A stretch of DNA of 64,000 nt from Eublepharis macularius (GCF_028583425.1 NC_072801.1:64371766-64435765), one strand, 5' to 3'; counted from the stretch's first letter, positions 22,199 to 34,898 are shown. The notes: generated from the letters alone by a model not told the origin. A program made the numbers and translations.

Positions 22199-22412
22199 TA
22201 TGAACACATGAAACTGGCGTCTACTGAGTCAGATAACTGGTCTATCGAGGTCAGTGTTGTCTAATCTAATTGGCAGCAGCTCTCCAGGGCCTCTGGTAAA
22301 AGTCTTTCATGTCACCTTCTACCTGACCCTTTTTTCACTGGAAATGTCAGGGACTGATCATGCGACCTTTGCATGCCAAGCAAATGCTCTAATACTGAGT
22401 CACAACTCCTCA
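22199..22412 (-). repeat. Sauria-type tRNA SINE
   Basis: On the minus strand: GACTCAGTATTAGAGCATTTG, CTTGGCATGCAAAGGTC, CCTGGAGAGCTGCTGCCA and finally CAGTTTCATGTGTTC. This is the same order as the copy at 50908-52008. Its body is related to squamate SINEs mobilised by BovB-type LINEs. Confidence 0.8.
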
Positions 22413-22879
22413 AAACAATTATAGTAAAAAGGGAAAATATCAAGTAGACACTTCAATCAATATATCTAATTCTCAAAATGGCAACATCTGTGGATACTTA
22501 AATTTGGAGACTGGGTCCATGGACAGACAAGGCAACTTTCTACAAACCTGAGAAAAGCCCCAGATGTGCAGAAAAATCTGAAATCTAAAATTTTAAAAAT
22601 GGGGGTTTAACTCACCCACGACACCGATAAAAGTAGCACTTGTAGCTTTAAGAAACAAATGTACTCAATGGCCATTACTAGGCAACCACAACAGTACTTC
22701 CAGCTTTCAAGCCTTGTTTTCTGCAGGAAAAGAGGGGGGCAGGATCAGGGCCCTTTTCAGGAAATAGTGTGGGGAAGGGTGTGTGTTTTTGTGCATCTCC
22801 ACAGAAAACTTGGAAAGCCCATACCAATTGTATTCAGCTTGACTGGAGCAAGACAACTATTTAAATAGTATGTTATAAT
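22413..22879. other. No gene recognised
   Basis: AT-rich DNA with no exon or named repeat seen. Confidence 0.35.
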
Positions 22880-23717
22880 AAAACAAAAGAGTCTTGTGAC
22901 ATTTTGAAAGCCAAACAATTTGTTGTCACACATTCTTTCATCGGCTAGAACCCCCTTTTGTCACATACATGAAGTGTCCTTCAGTTAGCAGATATATATG
23001 AATGGATGCTGGAGAAAAAAATAAAATGATGATGTCCAAAGGCCGTGAAATGTAAACTCAGGCATTTCTCTGCTAAGCTCAGATGTATCCAAGATAATCA
23101 CAATAACCATTCACAACAACAGTATTAGCAAAAACACACAACTTCCTGGCTGTGCTTAGCAGATTCAGTACCTATAACTGGTGAGAAAACGTTGGTATTA
23201 ATTAAATCTAAATGAATATAATCAAACTTCTTGATAAACTCTGTTAAGGAAGTCAGTTACTTCTGATAATGAGATAACCATTCATAGTCTCTATTCAGTC
23301 CCAGCTTGACTGAGTCAAATTTACATATGAATTCCAATTCAGCAGCTTCCCGCTGGATTTTGTTTCAAAAACAAAATCCAGCGGGAAGCTGCTGAATTGG
23401 AATTCATATGTAAATTTGACTCAGTCAAGCTGGGACTGAACAGAGACTACGAATGATTATCTCATTATCAGAAGTAACTAACTTCCTTAACAGAAGCAAA
23501 CTGATCTCCATATCAGAAGCTACTGTTTGCATCTACTCCGCCCTCCCCTCTCCACCTATATATCTGACCAGTTTCTTCTTGCCCTCCATGCATCTGACGA
23601 AGAGAACTGTGATTCTTGAAAGCTTCTGCTACAATAAAGTTGGTTAGTCTTAAAGGTGCTACTGGACTTTTTTTGATTTTGCTACTACAGACTAACACGG
23701 CTAACTCCTCTGCATTG
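22880..23717. mobile_element. Penelope-like element 3' end with inverted duplication
   Basis: 23370-23455 (plus) encodes IQREAAELEFICKFDSVKLG then LNRDYE and a stop, resembling the C-terminal tail after the GIY-YIG domain of PLEs. The same sequence lies inverted at 23240-23366, making arms of about 125 bp with almost no loop. The plus tail runs on to CTGACGAAGAGAACTGTGAT, TTGAAAGC, GGTTAGTCTTAAAGGTGCTA and CAGACTAACACGGCTAAC at 23717. 22883-22985 is another tail piece on the minus strand. Family assignment rests on the short coding end and the ribozyme-like motif. Confidence 0.6.
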
Positions 23718-26107
23718 ATAAACTCTAGTTCAGCAGATTCTTGGCTGGAATTTCTTTTTGAATAAATGGTATAATAGGAGAAGAGCATAATCGGAGAGTC
23801 CGAATGTGGGTGTTTGAATGACACATTTATGCCATTTTGTGTAGAGACTGACCAGTTGGTTCTATGTAGACAACAGTGTTGGCAGGGAAGAAAATAAACT
23901 AGCTGCCCTGCTAGTTGAGACAGTTCTTCAGAGTTCTAAGAGTTGCATTCTGCAGTCAGACAAGGAGAAAACCCCTTATAAGAAAAAATGTATTTTCCCT
24001 AACTACAGTTTACTGCCCCCTTCAAGATCTTCTTTTCTTTGTACACAAGGCGTATCTGTACTATAACAAACAGAAGGCTATTGTTGACAGATTCTAGTAT
24101 ATACCATTACTGGAGAATGAGCAGGGCTAAGCTTATATTTGCTGTTGCTAGGATCTTGTAATTAACATTCATAACACTGTTTTCAAGATCATGTTTTCAG
24201 GACTTTGGTATCAATATAATGACTTGGGGGTTTTATTTTTCACTTACTGATCTCTAATAAACCTTGTTTACAGTGCTCAGATACTTACATGTTGTTTATA
24301 GTTTTCTGAGAAACCCATATAGGCTTGCTGCTCGGTTGTTTTGAATTTCTTTTTACTTTCTCGGCTTTGTTGGTTTCTGAAAGAGCTTCACATTTCACTT
24401 GGATGTTTTGCTGCATATTCTTCTAAACATTTGGGTGTTCAGAGGCATCAGTGGTCTAAATTCATCTGCTATATGAGCCAGTGTGCATTTTTTATCTCTG
24501 TTAATTGTATTATTTCTCACTCTATGCCACAAGCTCAGAGTGTCTTACAGCAGTTTTCTGTCCCCAAAAGACTTACAATCTAGACAATAGATAATAATTT
24601 GATATAATGTAATAATCTAGGGACTAGAGGTCAATTCCAAAAGGGGTGGTGTCTCTGGAGGTTTGTCTGGGAGGCTGACGGATTGTTGCTCTATAGTCCT
24701 GGATGCCCCTACCCTCCAGCAGAAGCAGCAGTAATTATTAAGTATTCAACAGATCAAGATCTCTGTTTCTCTGAGACAGTATGTCAGAAGTTTATCCTAT
24801 GTATCTTCTTTCTCAGAACGTTGCTGTTTATCATAATTCAGATTAGATTCTCATTCACATGCATAATTTACTTCTTGTTACTTTATATGTTGTACTTGAT
24901 AATAAATTTAATTTGTTTGACTTTGAGTTATTTATTCTTATATTTGGATCTCGGGGGAATAACTCCTTCCTCCTGTTGTCTACATTTCTTTGACTAGCTA
25001 AACTTCTAAACATGCTTTGCACAACTGTGCTCTATGTCCATCCCAGATAGTCAAGGATGTTTCATATCGGGTGTCAAATTCATATCAAAATAATCTCGTA
25101 ATTCACTTGCTGTTCTTTCTGTTAAATGTTAATTCTATGATATAAGATTATTCATATCCCACTTTTACATTCACAGGAGCATGATGTCTGTAGGCAGGAG
25201 GTTTAGTTTGGCAAGCAACTGCTTTCTCTATCAACTTTGGTAAACAATCTTGAGTATGAATTCTAGACACTTAAATAAAATATAAACAATCCCTTATTTG
25301 GGGGGTTAACACCCTCTAGACATCCTTCATCCCAACCTATTGCAGCAGTTTAAAAACAACAAGTAGACATGATTCAGATGTGATGTTTTATTTATACAGG
25401 AGCTCAATACCCCATTAAAATCTTCTACCACCAGTACCGATTCTCTAAAAATTTCCCTGATATTGTTAGAGTTGAGCTATGCTAAAATTCTCTTTTAAGT
25501 TCTTAATATAATTATATGCTTTCACTTTAATATTGCATTTACATAATGTAGAATCTCATTTTGCCACTTGTGCTGTAAGCTCGCATGGGTCGTCTTCTTG
25601 TTTTCCTATCCTTTTTGCATCAGCTTATTTATTTCTTTACCTGTTTCTTTAACTTCTCATAAGTTTTCTCGGTTTTTTTTAGTATATGCTATCATTTTGC
25701 AAACACTATCATGTATTTTATTCTTCTCCTGCTGCTGCTCTGAGTGGCAGCATAAAATGCCAGCTGGGGCCAAGTGATCCTTACCATGCCCCCAGTGGGG
25801 ACGGGTGGGTTGGGCTAGCAAACCTCATCCTAGTCTGGCATCCTAGTCTGGCACTACGTGACTCTCCTTGAAAACGTTCTTGATAACCTACTCTTAATGC
25901 CCTCCTCTCTTCTTTTTGGCTGCTCCTCAAATGTTAGCTTTTTGGGAGAAAAAAAGCTTTCATCTCTGAAAACACTGCCCTGTCATCATCTTCTCTTCCT
26001 CCTCCTCCTCCTCCTCCTTTTCCCTCTTCTTCTTCTCCTTCTTCTCCTTTACTGTGTTTATCCCTAAAACAGTAGGTACTGCTCATCATTAATTTGATTA
26101 GCCCAAA
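23718..26107. other. AT-rich gene-free stretch
   Basis: About 2.4 kb with no exon or named repeat that I can support. A CTC/CTT tract is at 25995-26050. Confidence 0.4.
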
Positions 26108-26109
26108 CT

Positions 26110-26230
26110 ATGGCCATTTCCACATGACTTACCGGCCTCTGGAATGTTGCACAAAACACACGGAAGATAGTGTCTTCTCGCGCGAAATCGCACCAGGAAG
26201 ACGCGATGTTGCACAAAACTCAATTCTAGG
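26110..26230. mobile_element. Palindromic GGCC element, copy P2 (right arm truncated)
   Basis: Starts GGCCATTTCCACATGACTTA, then CACACGGAAGATAGTGTCTT and TCTCGCGCGA at the centre. The second arm returns only as far as GACGCGATGTTGCACAAAAC, so the outer right end is lost. Just to the right, 26240-26345 contains a short direct repeat (AGGTAGTATATAGGAGTACA twice). Confidence 0.65.
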
Positions 26231-26383
26231 ACTTACATTAAACAACATAAAGCACAGGTAGTATATAGGAGTACATATTTAAAGCAACTCCTATATACTA
26301 CCTATATACAGGTAGTATATAGGAGTACACATTTAAAGCAACAGATAATATGTAAGGCAACATAATGGTGAACTCTATGGTTT

Positions 26384-26600
26384 CTAACTCATTAGCAAAA
26401 CATCTGGGACCCCTTTCCTACAATACCACCACCCTCTTAGCTGAGAGAAAAAGCCCTTTTTGAATAATTCAGTTTTGCATTGTTTGCGGAAAGCCAGGAG
26501 CATGGGGGCTCTCCTGACCTCCTCAGGCAGGCCGTTCCACCGGGTAGGGGCCACCACAGAATAATTAAATTGAGTGATGTTTCTGGCACTGGCCAATTTT
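26384..26600 (-). mobile_element. LINE C-terminal fragment (CR1/L2-like)
   Basis: The minus strand encodes NYSVVAPTRWNGLPEEVRRA and LLAFRKQCKTELFKKGF. This pattern is typical of the end of CR1/L2-class LINE ORF2. The same peptide recurs, with a stop, at 42505 on the plus strand, so it is a repeat and not a host gene. Confidence 0.65.
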
Positions 26601-27119
26601 GTGTATGTATTTCTTTAAAGAAATAGTATACCCAGAGATAGGAAAAAGAAAGTGGAGCTAAAAGCGATGTGGTTAAAAGAAAGTCCAAGTCCAAGACCTG
26701 CAAGGTTATTTTTTCCTCTGTTCGTTCATCACTGCGTAGCTTTACGTGAATCTACGATTTCTGGCTCCATTCAGCCTACTACCTATTCTGCCTTTCCTTT
26801 GAAGATAAAGATCAGCCATTCATGTCTGGTGCCCATGGAAAGTGGGAGGAGCCGTACAACAAAGAGATTGTGATATCGAGGTCAGGATGGCACAAATTAG
26901 ACGAAGCAAGAGCCAGCAGAGATCTTGGGCATCTGAGTACCAAAGAATGCAGACCACGTCAGGTCTCTACTTTCCCTAGATGTAGGTCTGGTTCACTGCC
27001 CAAGTGAAGTGGTTGGTTGCAGGCCAGATCACCTACTTCCTACCCGCTGTTTTCAGGCAAACCAGCCTACCACATCTCAGACTAGTCCTTTAAATATTTT
27101 TTTAAAATCTCCCAGCTGG

Positions 27120-27690
27120 TCTAGTTCCAAATCCTCCAACGAACTGCCTCTCGAAAGCTCATACCTTGAAAATCCTGGTGCTCTTTAAGTTGCTACCAGA
27201 TTCAAATCTTGCCAGACTGATCACTTCTAGGATTTATTTATTTATTCATTTATGTCATTTATAGTTCACCTGTCTCACTGAGGCTCAAGGCGGATTACAT
27301 AGTGTGAGATTAGTACAATCGATATCAAGGTCATTTCCATAAACAATGTCATAGCGTAAATAAATACAAGTTTACAAAGACACAGCATTAGGAAAAGTCC
27401 AATAGAGTTGAAGAAATGCTGAAACAGAGCATCAGCAATTCTAGACCTGACATCAGACAACATATAACTGAGTCACTGTAATTCACACATGCATACCACT
27501 CCTGTTCAAAACCCAGAGCTTGCTTGTTTTACTTGTTTTACTTTTATTTGTTTTACTTTTATTTGTTTATTTGCTTGTTTTACTTTTCTCCCTAATGGGA
27601 ACCCTAAGCAGCTTGCATCATTATCCTCTCCTCCCTTTTATCCTAACAACAGCCCTGTGAGGTAGAGAGGCAATTTTGCATTGTGTCTCT
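27120..27690 (-). repeat. PLE tail, LINE 3' end and SINE tail fragments
   Basis: 27135-27215 has CTCGAAAGCTCATACCTTG and CTTTAAGTTGCTACCAGA, a PLE tail variant. 27235-27470 on the minus strand matches the 3' UTR of the LINE at 42770-42870 (CTTGAGCCTCAGTGAGACAG / TTGAGTCTCAGTGAGA). 27560-27690 resembles a SINE 3' portion (ACAGCCCTGTGAGGTAGA). Confidence 0.5.
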
Positions 27691-28234
27691 GAACCAAACA
27701 AAGAGCCTCATTCTTCCCAGCCTTCAAAAGGTCAGCACTGTGGTGTGGTAAATTTTCTTGGGGTGGCAGAAAGACTTATTTCCAACTCTGGCAAATCTCT
27801 TGATTTTTTTTCCAGCTCAGCTCATTGTTCGGACTATGATTCAGAAGAGTTTTTTTTTTTTACTAACAGGCCATCAATATGGATGATGATCCCTGCTATA
27901 AAGCTTCCTCCCTGTTCTGGCTCCTTTGTTTTGAATTTAGTTAACATACTGATAAATTATGAAGAGCTCAACACGCTGTGGGAATAAATAATGCAGGAAC
28001 CAGCTTGGCGTCGTAGAAGAGATGCCAAGTCACCATGCCCTGGCTGACTTGACACCTGCTCCCTTTGCTGCAGAGGTAATAGGGAAGACCGACTGCATTT
28101 ATGGTGAGGAGAGCTTAGAGGCTGCCACTACGCTGCAAAGGGCTTTAGCTGCAGTGGCTCCAAGGTCTTTTAAATTTTTAGAAATCAGTCTGTTAATCAA
28201 ACATATTTTTTATTTTACCTTTATTCTGAGCTCA
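27691..28234. other. No gene recognised
   Basis: No exon or named repeat seen; an A/T-rich tract of T residues occurs near 27851. Confidence 0.35.
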
Positions 28235-28600
28235 GGATGACATACAGGGTTCTCTCTGCCTCTATTTTATCTTCACAACAACCCTGTGAGGTAGGTTAGG
28301 CTGAAGGTGACTAGCCCAAGGTCATCCCCCGAGAACCCACGTCTCCCCATTCTAGAGCCAAACCAACCTTGATATGAAAGACTGGTGATGAAAATGCTTA
28401 TCTGCAGCTAGAGTTGCCAGCTCCAGGACGAGAAATTCCTGGAGATTTAGGGGGTGGAGCCTGGGGAGGGACCTCAGAGGGGCATAATGCCATACAGCCC
28501 ACCCTCCAAAGCAGCCATTTTCTCCAAGGGAACTGATGTCTGTGGCCTGGGGATCAGTTGTAATTCCAGGAGATCCCCAGCTACCACTTGAAGATTGGCA
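28235..28600. repeat. SINE tail and GGTTGCCAGC-type repeat
   Basis: 28235-28330 contains ACAACAACCCTGTGAGGTAG and GGTTAGGCTGA, the tRNA-SINE body seen on the minus strand. 28408-28600 contains GAGTTGCCAGCTCCAGG, TTCCTGGAGATTTAGGG and GGGATCAGTTGTAATTCC. It is a better copy of the repeat at 14376. Confidence 0.6.
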
Positions 28601-29509
28601 GCCGTATAAGCAGCTCTACACAAGACATCTGACATGCGAAGAACATGTGTGGGGAGGTACACTGTTAACTGGGAAGGGTAGTTTTAAAAGACAGAGCCAG
28701 CAGCAGGACAAAATCTTTGCTATACACTGGAGCTGTGTGAAGGGGCTGTGAAATGCCAGAAGGGAAACTTCAGCCCATTATAACCTCTCCTGATCTAAGT
28801 TCGGCTCTGGAAGGCGGCTCCAGCCTATTTCCATTCCTTGATGCCCATTGGTTGTGAGTGATCCCAGGCAGTGTTAGAATGGAGAGATGAAACTGAGAGC
28901 ACCTTTGGGGAGGCGAAGATGAAATTAACAAATCCTCTGAGGAGCGATCTCTGTAGGCTCTGTCTTTTTAAACTATGCTTCTTGGCTAACGTTGCATCTC
29001 CCTACACTCAACGGACACGTGCCGAGGCGTCTTGTATAGCGAGACTCTTTGAGGCTGGGGGCAGTGGGAAGAGAAGAAGGAAGACGCACTTTCCTCCTAT
29101 GCTTTCCCCACAATTTAAAACACCTCTCCAAAACTGGAACGGACTCCTATAGGAAAATGCACAGATTCATGCCTGTGTATTTTCCCACAAGAGCAGACTG
29201 AAGCTTTGGAGAGGCATTTTAAAGCAGAGGTGGACAGAAAAGTACTTGGGAGCAACCAGCCTCTCTCCCCCGCAAGCAATTAGAAATCAGCTCTCGGTCC
29301 TACTGTAATGCTGCTGTAACCAAAGCTCAATCCAGGGGGGTGGGGGTTGTTTCATTTTCATTTTTTAATAAAATTTAATATAATAAACTTTTTTAAAAAT
29401 TCCATTTTTTAATAAGACATTTCTAGTTTTTGCACACTAGGATGTTTGTTGTTGTTGTTATATATTTCAGAACACCAAGAAATGCCACCACTACATAAAA
29501 AATCCTGAG
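28601..29509. other. No gene recognised
   Basis: About 0.9 kb without a supportable exon or repeat. Confidence 0.35.
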
Positions 29510-29600
29510 TTCACAGTTCACAGAGTTGGAAGGGGCCATACAGACCTTCTAGTCCGACCCCCTGCCCAATGCAGGATGAGCCGAGTGGTAAGCTCTTTTT
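29510..29600 (-). mobile_element. CR1 LINE 3' end fragment
   Basis: CACAGAGTTGGAAGGGGCCA followed by TCTAGTCCGACCCCCTGCC matches the inverted 3' end of amniote CR1 elements (TTGGAAGGGACC...TCTAGTCCAACCCCC). Confidence 0.6.
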
Positions 29601-30057
29601 TGCCTTGGGAAACCCAGGTGGTCGAATTTTGTTCAATCTCCGGGACCCCAACTTGGAAGCTTCCTACAAGGTCTGGAAGCTTTATAGCAGACGTGGGATT
29701 GGCTATTTGCAACCACCTGATTCCTAGTTGCCGGGGGATTCTCAGCAGTGGTGCTACTTTGCAGACCCAAACCAATTGCAATTCATTCTTCCAAGCTTTT
29801 TGACCTTCCACTGTGCAACACCAGGGAGTTAGTCAAGGGTTGCCAACCACCTAAATCTGCAGGTCTCCCAGTTTGACCCTCACAGCCTCTGATACAGACT
29901 CTTGATTGATACGTAACAAGAAATTACATATATAATGTTATCAGTAATTAGTCAGGTACCTAAGTAACCAGGCCAGGAAGGAACGTCCAGTGTTTGCAAC
30001 TTTGCCAACCTCAGTGGATTCCAGCATTTACAGTGATGAATAACAAAACGGTAGTGG

Positions 30058-30168
30058 AAATGTGTGTTATGTGCTGTCCAGTCTCTTCCTACTCATGGTG
30101 ATCCTATGAATGAATGACTTCCAAAATGTCCTATCATGGACAGCTTTACTCAGATCTCAGGTGAATCA
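30058..30168 (-). mobile_element. BovB LINE/SINE tail fragment
   Basis: GTGTTATGTGCTGTCCAGTC, CTACTCATGGTGATCCTATG and TGACTTCCAAAATGTCCTAT match the 3' end of the BovB copy at 11033-11105. Confidence 0.65.
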
Positions 30169-30290
30169 TTAGAGTAGATGAAACAGGAAGCTTGCAGTCT
30201 CTGAGGTGACTGATTTCAACCAGGTTGTTCGTGGTTCAGCAGCAGACTTGCATAGATTCAGTAAAATATCAGGCCCTTCTGTCCTAGGAC

Positions 30291-30621
30291 CAGGGCTCAT
30301 TTTGAGGGGGAATGCACAGGAATGCAGTTCCGGTAGTTCCCCAAACAGGTCACATGTCAGGTGGCCCCGTCCACCTGACTCTTGGCCATTTTGGGCCCCT
30401 TTTTGGCCATTTTCAGCCCCTTTTTGCCATTTTGGGCCCAATTTTGGCCCTGAATGGCCAGGATTGTGTCCAAAACATTCAGGATAGGTGATGTCAGGGG
30501 TGTGGCATATGCAAATCAGTCACGCTAATGACACATTTCCAGTGATGTCAAGGGGTGTGGCATATGCTAATGAGTTCTGCTAATGAGTCCCTCCCACTCT
30601 TTTTCTACGAAATGACCCCTG
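30291..30621. mobile_element. hAT-type transposon (CAGGGCTCATTTT ends)
   Basis: Ends CAGGGCTCATTTTGAGGG and CGAAATGACCCCTG are inverted, with flanking CCTAGGAC and CCTAGGAT (7 of 8). The interior repeats TTTTGGCCATTTT-like blocks and GTGGCATATGCAAAT / GTGGCATATGCTAAT. Confidence 0.8.
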
Positions 30622-31174
30622 CCTAGGATTGTCATAATACAGTACAATCTCAGGACTGCCTTGAGGTTTGGTTTGCTGGTAAATTGACTCATTTCACTGC
30701 TCTCAGAATTTCTACTGAGATTTCACCTGCTCTCAGAAACCCGTTTCTAGGCTGTAGATCTCTCCTTCTCTCTTGTAACGTATCTGTCCCCTTTCTTTTC
30801 TTCCAAAAATAGGGCAACTCTATTTTTTCAAGTCATACCCAAGAGGAAGGGCTTTAAGGAAATTTATGCCCATGCTTCAGAAGCAAGAGTGGAGTTAGTG
30901 ATTCTAGGACCCTGGGCAAAAATCCAGGATGGGGCCCCAGAATCACTGCCAACTCCACCATGCCTACCCACTGCCATCAGGTTTCAAGCAAAGGATGGCC
31001 TTCTCCCTATGTGAGGTGGGTGGGAGCTGTGGCTGCCACCAAAAGCGGGCAGCTCAGACTGGATGATGTGGGTGCAAACGGGCACTGCTGTTAAGCCAGC
31101 TGCTCCCCTCTGTCACTGGGACGTGGTCATGGGGGAGCAGCCTCTCTCGCTCATTGGTTAAGACCACCCTGGCT

Positions 31175-31592
31175 CAGCAGGCTGATTTGCATGTTACAAA
31201 GCCCATGTGGCAGACATGTGGATCGCCCAACAGATGTACATCTCGACTTCTGTGCTGGCAACTCAGTTCTCAGGCATGCAGTGGCCCAATTTGGACTGGG
31301 ACCACAATGGTGGGAAGAGAGAACTGCTGCTTGCCTACTGGGAAAAGTTATCTGTAGCCATCAGTACATGTAGGTGCAAATAATGTGAACATTTCAGGTT
31401 GAGAAAATGGCATGGGGTGGGGAGGATGAAATCTCTTCTCTCCACATGACACATCCCCAATCTGAACTAGGCCCCTTGTGCACCTGGGAATTGAATACAC
31501 AACATGGAGCTCTAGGCATATGTCAGATCCAGAATCCTTGTGGAGGCCACATGTCAACCATGTGGACTTTGTAATGTGTGAATTGGTCTTCA
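31175..31592. mobile_element. Inverted-repeat element, unclassified
   Basis: The left side TTGCATGTTACAAAGCCCAT with GTGGCAGACATGTGG corresponds, inverted, to the right side CCACATGTCAACCATGTGG with ACTTTGTAATGTGTGAATT. Arms are about 45 bp and diverged. No duplication was identified. Confidence 0.45.
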
Positions 31593-32675
31593 GTGTGACC
31601 ATTTCACATGGTTTGCTATTACAGGAATAAGCCTGGGGCATCCTTGAGTACGTAGTTCCCTTCCTCTCTTCAGGAGCAGCTAGGTAGTCAACTCAGAAAT
31701 TAAATATTTCCACTGTTGTGGAAAACCATACTTTGTCTTTTTGCTCACCTCACAAACTATGGCTTGTTCTTTTCCCTTCCAGCCATGACTTCAATAAAGT
31801 TTTACCTGATTTGGAATTGACTATAATTTTCAGTTTGGATGATGTAACACATTATGGTTTGCTATGAAGGCCCATGTGAAGAGAGGAAGAAAGAACGAGT
31901 GCATATATCCAAGGATCATTCCTCCCCTCAGGCGTAATACCTCTGAATCATGTCAGAATCTCAAGTGTCATGATGAAGATCGGTAAGGAATTGACTCAGG
32001 TTGCTTGTGATCTTGGGAGTTTATTGCCTGGTACAGAATCTGGTTTGGCTTGTTTGAGGTAACGACCCTTCAGGACTGGTCTCTTCATTTTCTCACTTGC
32101 AACACATTGTGACATGTGGATTGCATAAGTTAGAAAGGCTGGGTACGGGTCCCCTGAAGGAAGGCATCTGACTTCCTCCGTGTCTCCTCCACAGTTCTAG
32201 GAACACCTAACCATTCGAGTACTTTTATCTTGCTTTTCCCAGCAAATAAGAGCATGTTTAATTAGCAAACAATAGCTATGCCCTAAGAATAAACATTCCG
32301 GGGAAAAGGGTACTTAATGTTTCCTCAGAATTATTAATCAAATATTCCTATACATGCCATATCAAACTGTTTATTTTGGAGTAGTGAGTAAATGAAATAA
32401 AACAGCAATGCTGATATCCAGTATTTCCAGTATTCATGCTATATACTTAATATGTTAATTATATTTAACCTTTGGATAAGTATACAGTATTCTACAAAAT
32501 CTGAAAGGAAAATTACGAGAGAAGTGTATTAACTTCTGGGCTTGCAGTACAGAACATCTAAAAAGACTACCTCATATACTTTAAACTGGTATAATATTTT
32601 TAAATACTTAAAATAGCCTATAAGGAAATTAGTTTTGGGTACAAAAAAGCAGCAAGTACATATTGGTCTCTGAGG
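31593..32675. other. No gene recognised
   Basis: AT-rich DNA with no supportable exon or repeat. Confidence 0.35.
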
Positions 32676-33021
32676 GTGGAAATACATGTTACTAAATACC
32701 TAGGGACGCTCAAGTGAGCCTCATTTCACGTGTCCCCCCTCCAACTTTCCATTCACTCGCTTACACAGTCACACTTCAATTCCCTCCATATGAAATACAA
32801 ATTGGCAAGTCAAAGGAGCCTATAGTACTTGTTCTCACAACGAAAACGGTGCGATGCCCTCCAGACACATTTGTAGATGCAATCACACAAAGGGAGCTCA
32901 TGTGAAAGTGGCATTCACATGCACCGAGCCAGAACAGCCTGCCCATGAATTGAGGACAAATCCTGCACTTGAGCATCCCCATGTAATCTGCAACTGCAAT
33001 GTGTATTTCCACTCTCAGAAA
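32676..33021. mobile_element. Inverted-repeat element, copy 2
   Basis: Starts GAGGGTGGAAATACATGTTA and ends GTGTATTTCCACTCTCAG. It is collinear with 2617-3094 (CAAGTGAGCCTCATTTCACG, CAAATTGGCAAGTCAAAGGA, GGCATTCACATGC) but lacks an internal segment. Confidence 0.65.
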
Positions 33022-33869
33022 CTCCGGCTGCAGCTTCTTATAAACAAGTACACATAACAAACTCGAAATGAGCGCAATTGCTTTTTTTCAGCCCTGAATT
33101 GCTTTTCCTTTTGGAAATTTACATGCAATGTTCCCTTGAGGGCCTTGCCAGGCAGGGCTTGAGGCTCAGCACTTCACTTCTCATATAAAAAATGATTGAG
33201 CACTGACGCCTAGTTTCCTGGTAATGGAGTTCAGGTTGTTTCTGCCGATGGCCAAACCCGGGTTGAAACATTGAACCCTTTGACTTCCATTAGCATGTGG
33301 CTTTTCAGCAAGTTTTTGCCTACACATCTGCATAAGAAAGTGACATATTGCGTGAGACAGAACCTCAAAACTTGAAGTGTAGCGTATGGGGGAGGAAGGA
33401 GCTGAACTTTAGCTCCTGTCTGTCGGGAGAGGAAGAATAATGGTTTAGTTTTAAGCTAACCTTCCCAGGGAACCCTGAGAGGTATAATTCTGTGCAGGAG
33501 ACTAGGCACCTCTCAGCACTCCTGCCAAACACAGATCCCAACATTCTCTGGGCAAGCTTCCTTGAAAGGCAGCTTGCCAGCCACTCCCAGCATTTAACCT
33601 GGCTCAGGGTGGAGATTCATTGTAATTTCAGGAGAACTGCAAGCCCCACCTGGAGATTGACAAGCATAGTAATGGATTCTGTGGTAGATAAATAGCTATG
33701 GAAAATATTCCCCATAAGCTGAAAGTCTGAAAAATGTAGAGGATGGGGTCATGCACGTTTAATGGTTACGAGGAACAGGAAATTTCTGCAAGAGCAGGCT
33801 GTTACATCAAGATAGCACAGGGCCGAGAAAGGCAACGCATTAAAACTTCCCTCTTCTTAGAACTGATTA
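33022..33869. other. No gene; small repeat scrap
   Basis: 33590-33668 carries a degraded TGGAGATTCATTGTAATTTC piece of the 14376-type repeat. Nothing else is recognised. Confidence 0.35.
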
Positions 33870-34531
33870 TGTCACGGGCTGGGCCAGCCCAAGCAGGGCG
33901 GTTCAAGTCCAAACCTCAACAAGTCCAATGGGGAGTTCCAGGAGCAAGAGCCAAGTCCGAACGGTGGTCAGAGCACGAGATAACGACAGGAGTGAGTCCC
34001 GAGTCCAGGAGCTAGGTCAGGTACAGTCCAAGGTCAGTTACCAATAGCATCAGGTCCAAAAGCAGGCGTGGTTGCAGGTAGTCAACACGTTGCTTCCACG
34101 CCTGGCAGTTCCCTCAGCTCAGTTTTTATAGCCCGGCATGGATTACAGCCACTGCTACTCATCATCATCGCTCTCCAGAAGCTAGCGTCGGTTCAGGAGG
34201 CAAGCACTGCGCAGTCTGTCCTGCAGCTCCTTTGTCTGCGGTGTTCTTTACACATGGGCAAATCTGGGGGGGTGGAAGCCCCTGGCTGGGCTTCCCCTGT
34301 GGAAGTCCCTGGCTGAGGTGGTGCTGGGGCTGGAGAGTACCGATGGCTCTGCTTCAGCTGCTGGTTGTAGGCTCCGATTAGCCAGCAGCTGTGGCTCCTG
34401 ATTGCCAGCCTCTGCTGAGTCAGGGCCAGCTACATGGAGCTCCTCCTGAGGAGTCCTGGCTGGCTACACGAAGCCCCTCTCCTCCTGAGGAGGAGTCCTC
34501 GCTCTCACTGAGCTCAGACTGGGACATGACC
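33870..34531 (-). repeat. Solitary LTR, Ty3/gypsy-like fossil
   Basis: About 662 bp beginning TGTCACGGGCTGGG, flanked by the exact 5-bp duplication GATTA (33865-33869 and 34532-34536). The minus strand has a TATA box (GGGCTATAAAAACTGAGC). No internal coding region remains, as after LTR-LTR recombination. It is unrelated to the 418-bp LTRs. Confidence 0.7.
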
Positions 34532-34898
34532 GATTATAGGGACAAGCCCAATTGATTCTGTGAAGGATGGAATGAGAAGTAAAGTAATAAAGCTAGGAGA
34601 AGAGTGCAAACAAAGAACAAGGGGAATCTACGGTGGCTCAAGAGGGTCTGAATAAAAGAACCCCGCCTGGGGGAAAGGGTTGATTGACAGATCTATTTTA
34701 AAATGGGTTCTGGGAACCTCTGATTTTGTGGTGCTTGAAAGTACTTAACCAGTGGCCATTTTGCCGGTGAGACTGATGCGATAGAGGATGTGTGTCTTCC
34801 ATAGATGTAAATTTCATACGCAGCTAGAACACCGAGGGGAAAAGAAATGAAAAGCAGCATGGGGTAGTGAGCTTTCTCTCTTGTGTGTATATATGTGT

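Noticed and set aside
26384-26596. 70-residue minus-strand frame as a small host gene
   Set aside because: The peptide recurs with a stop at 42505 and has the pattern of a LINE C-terminus.
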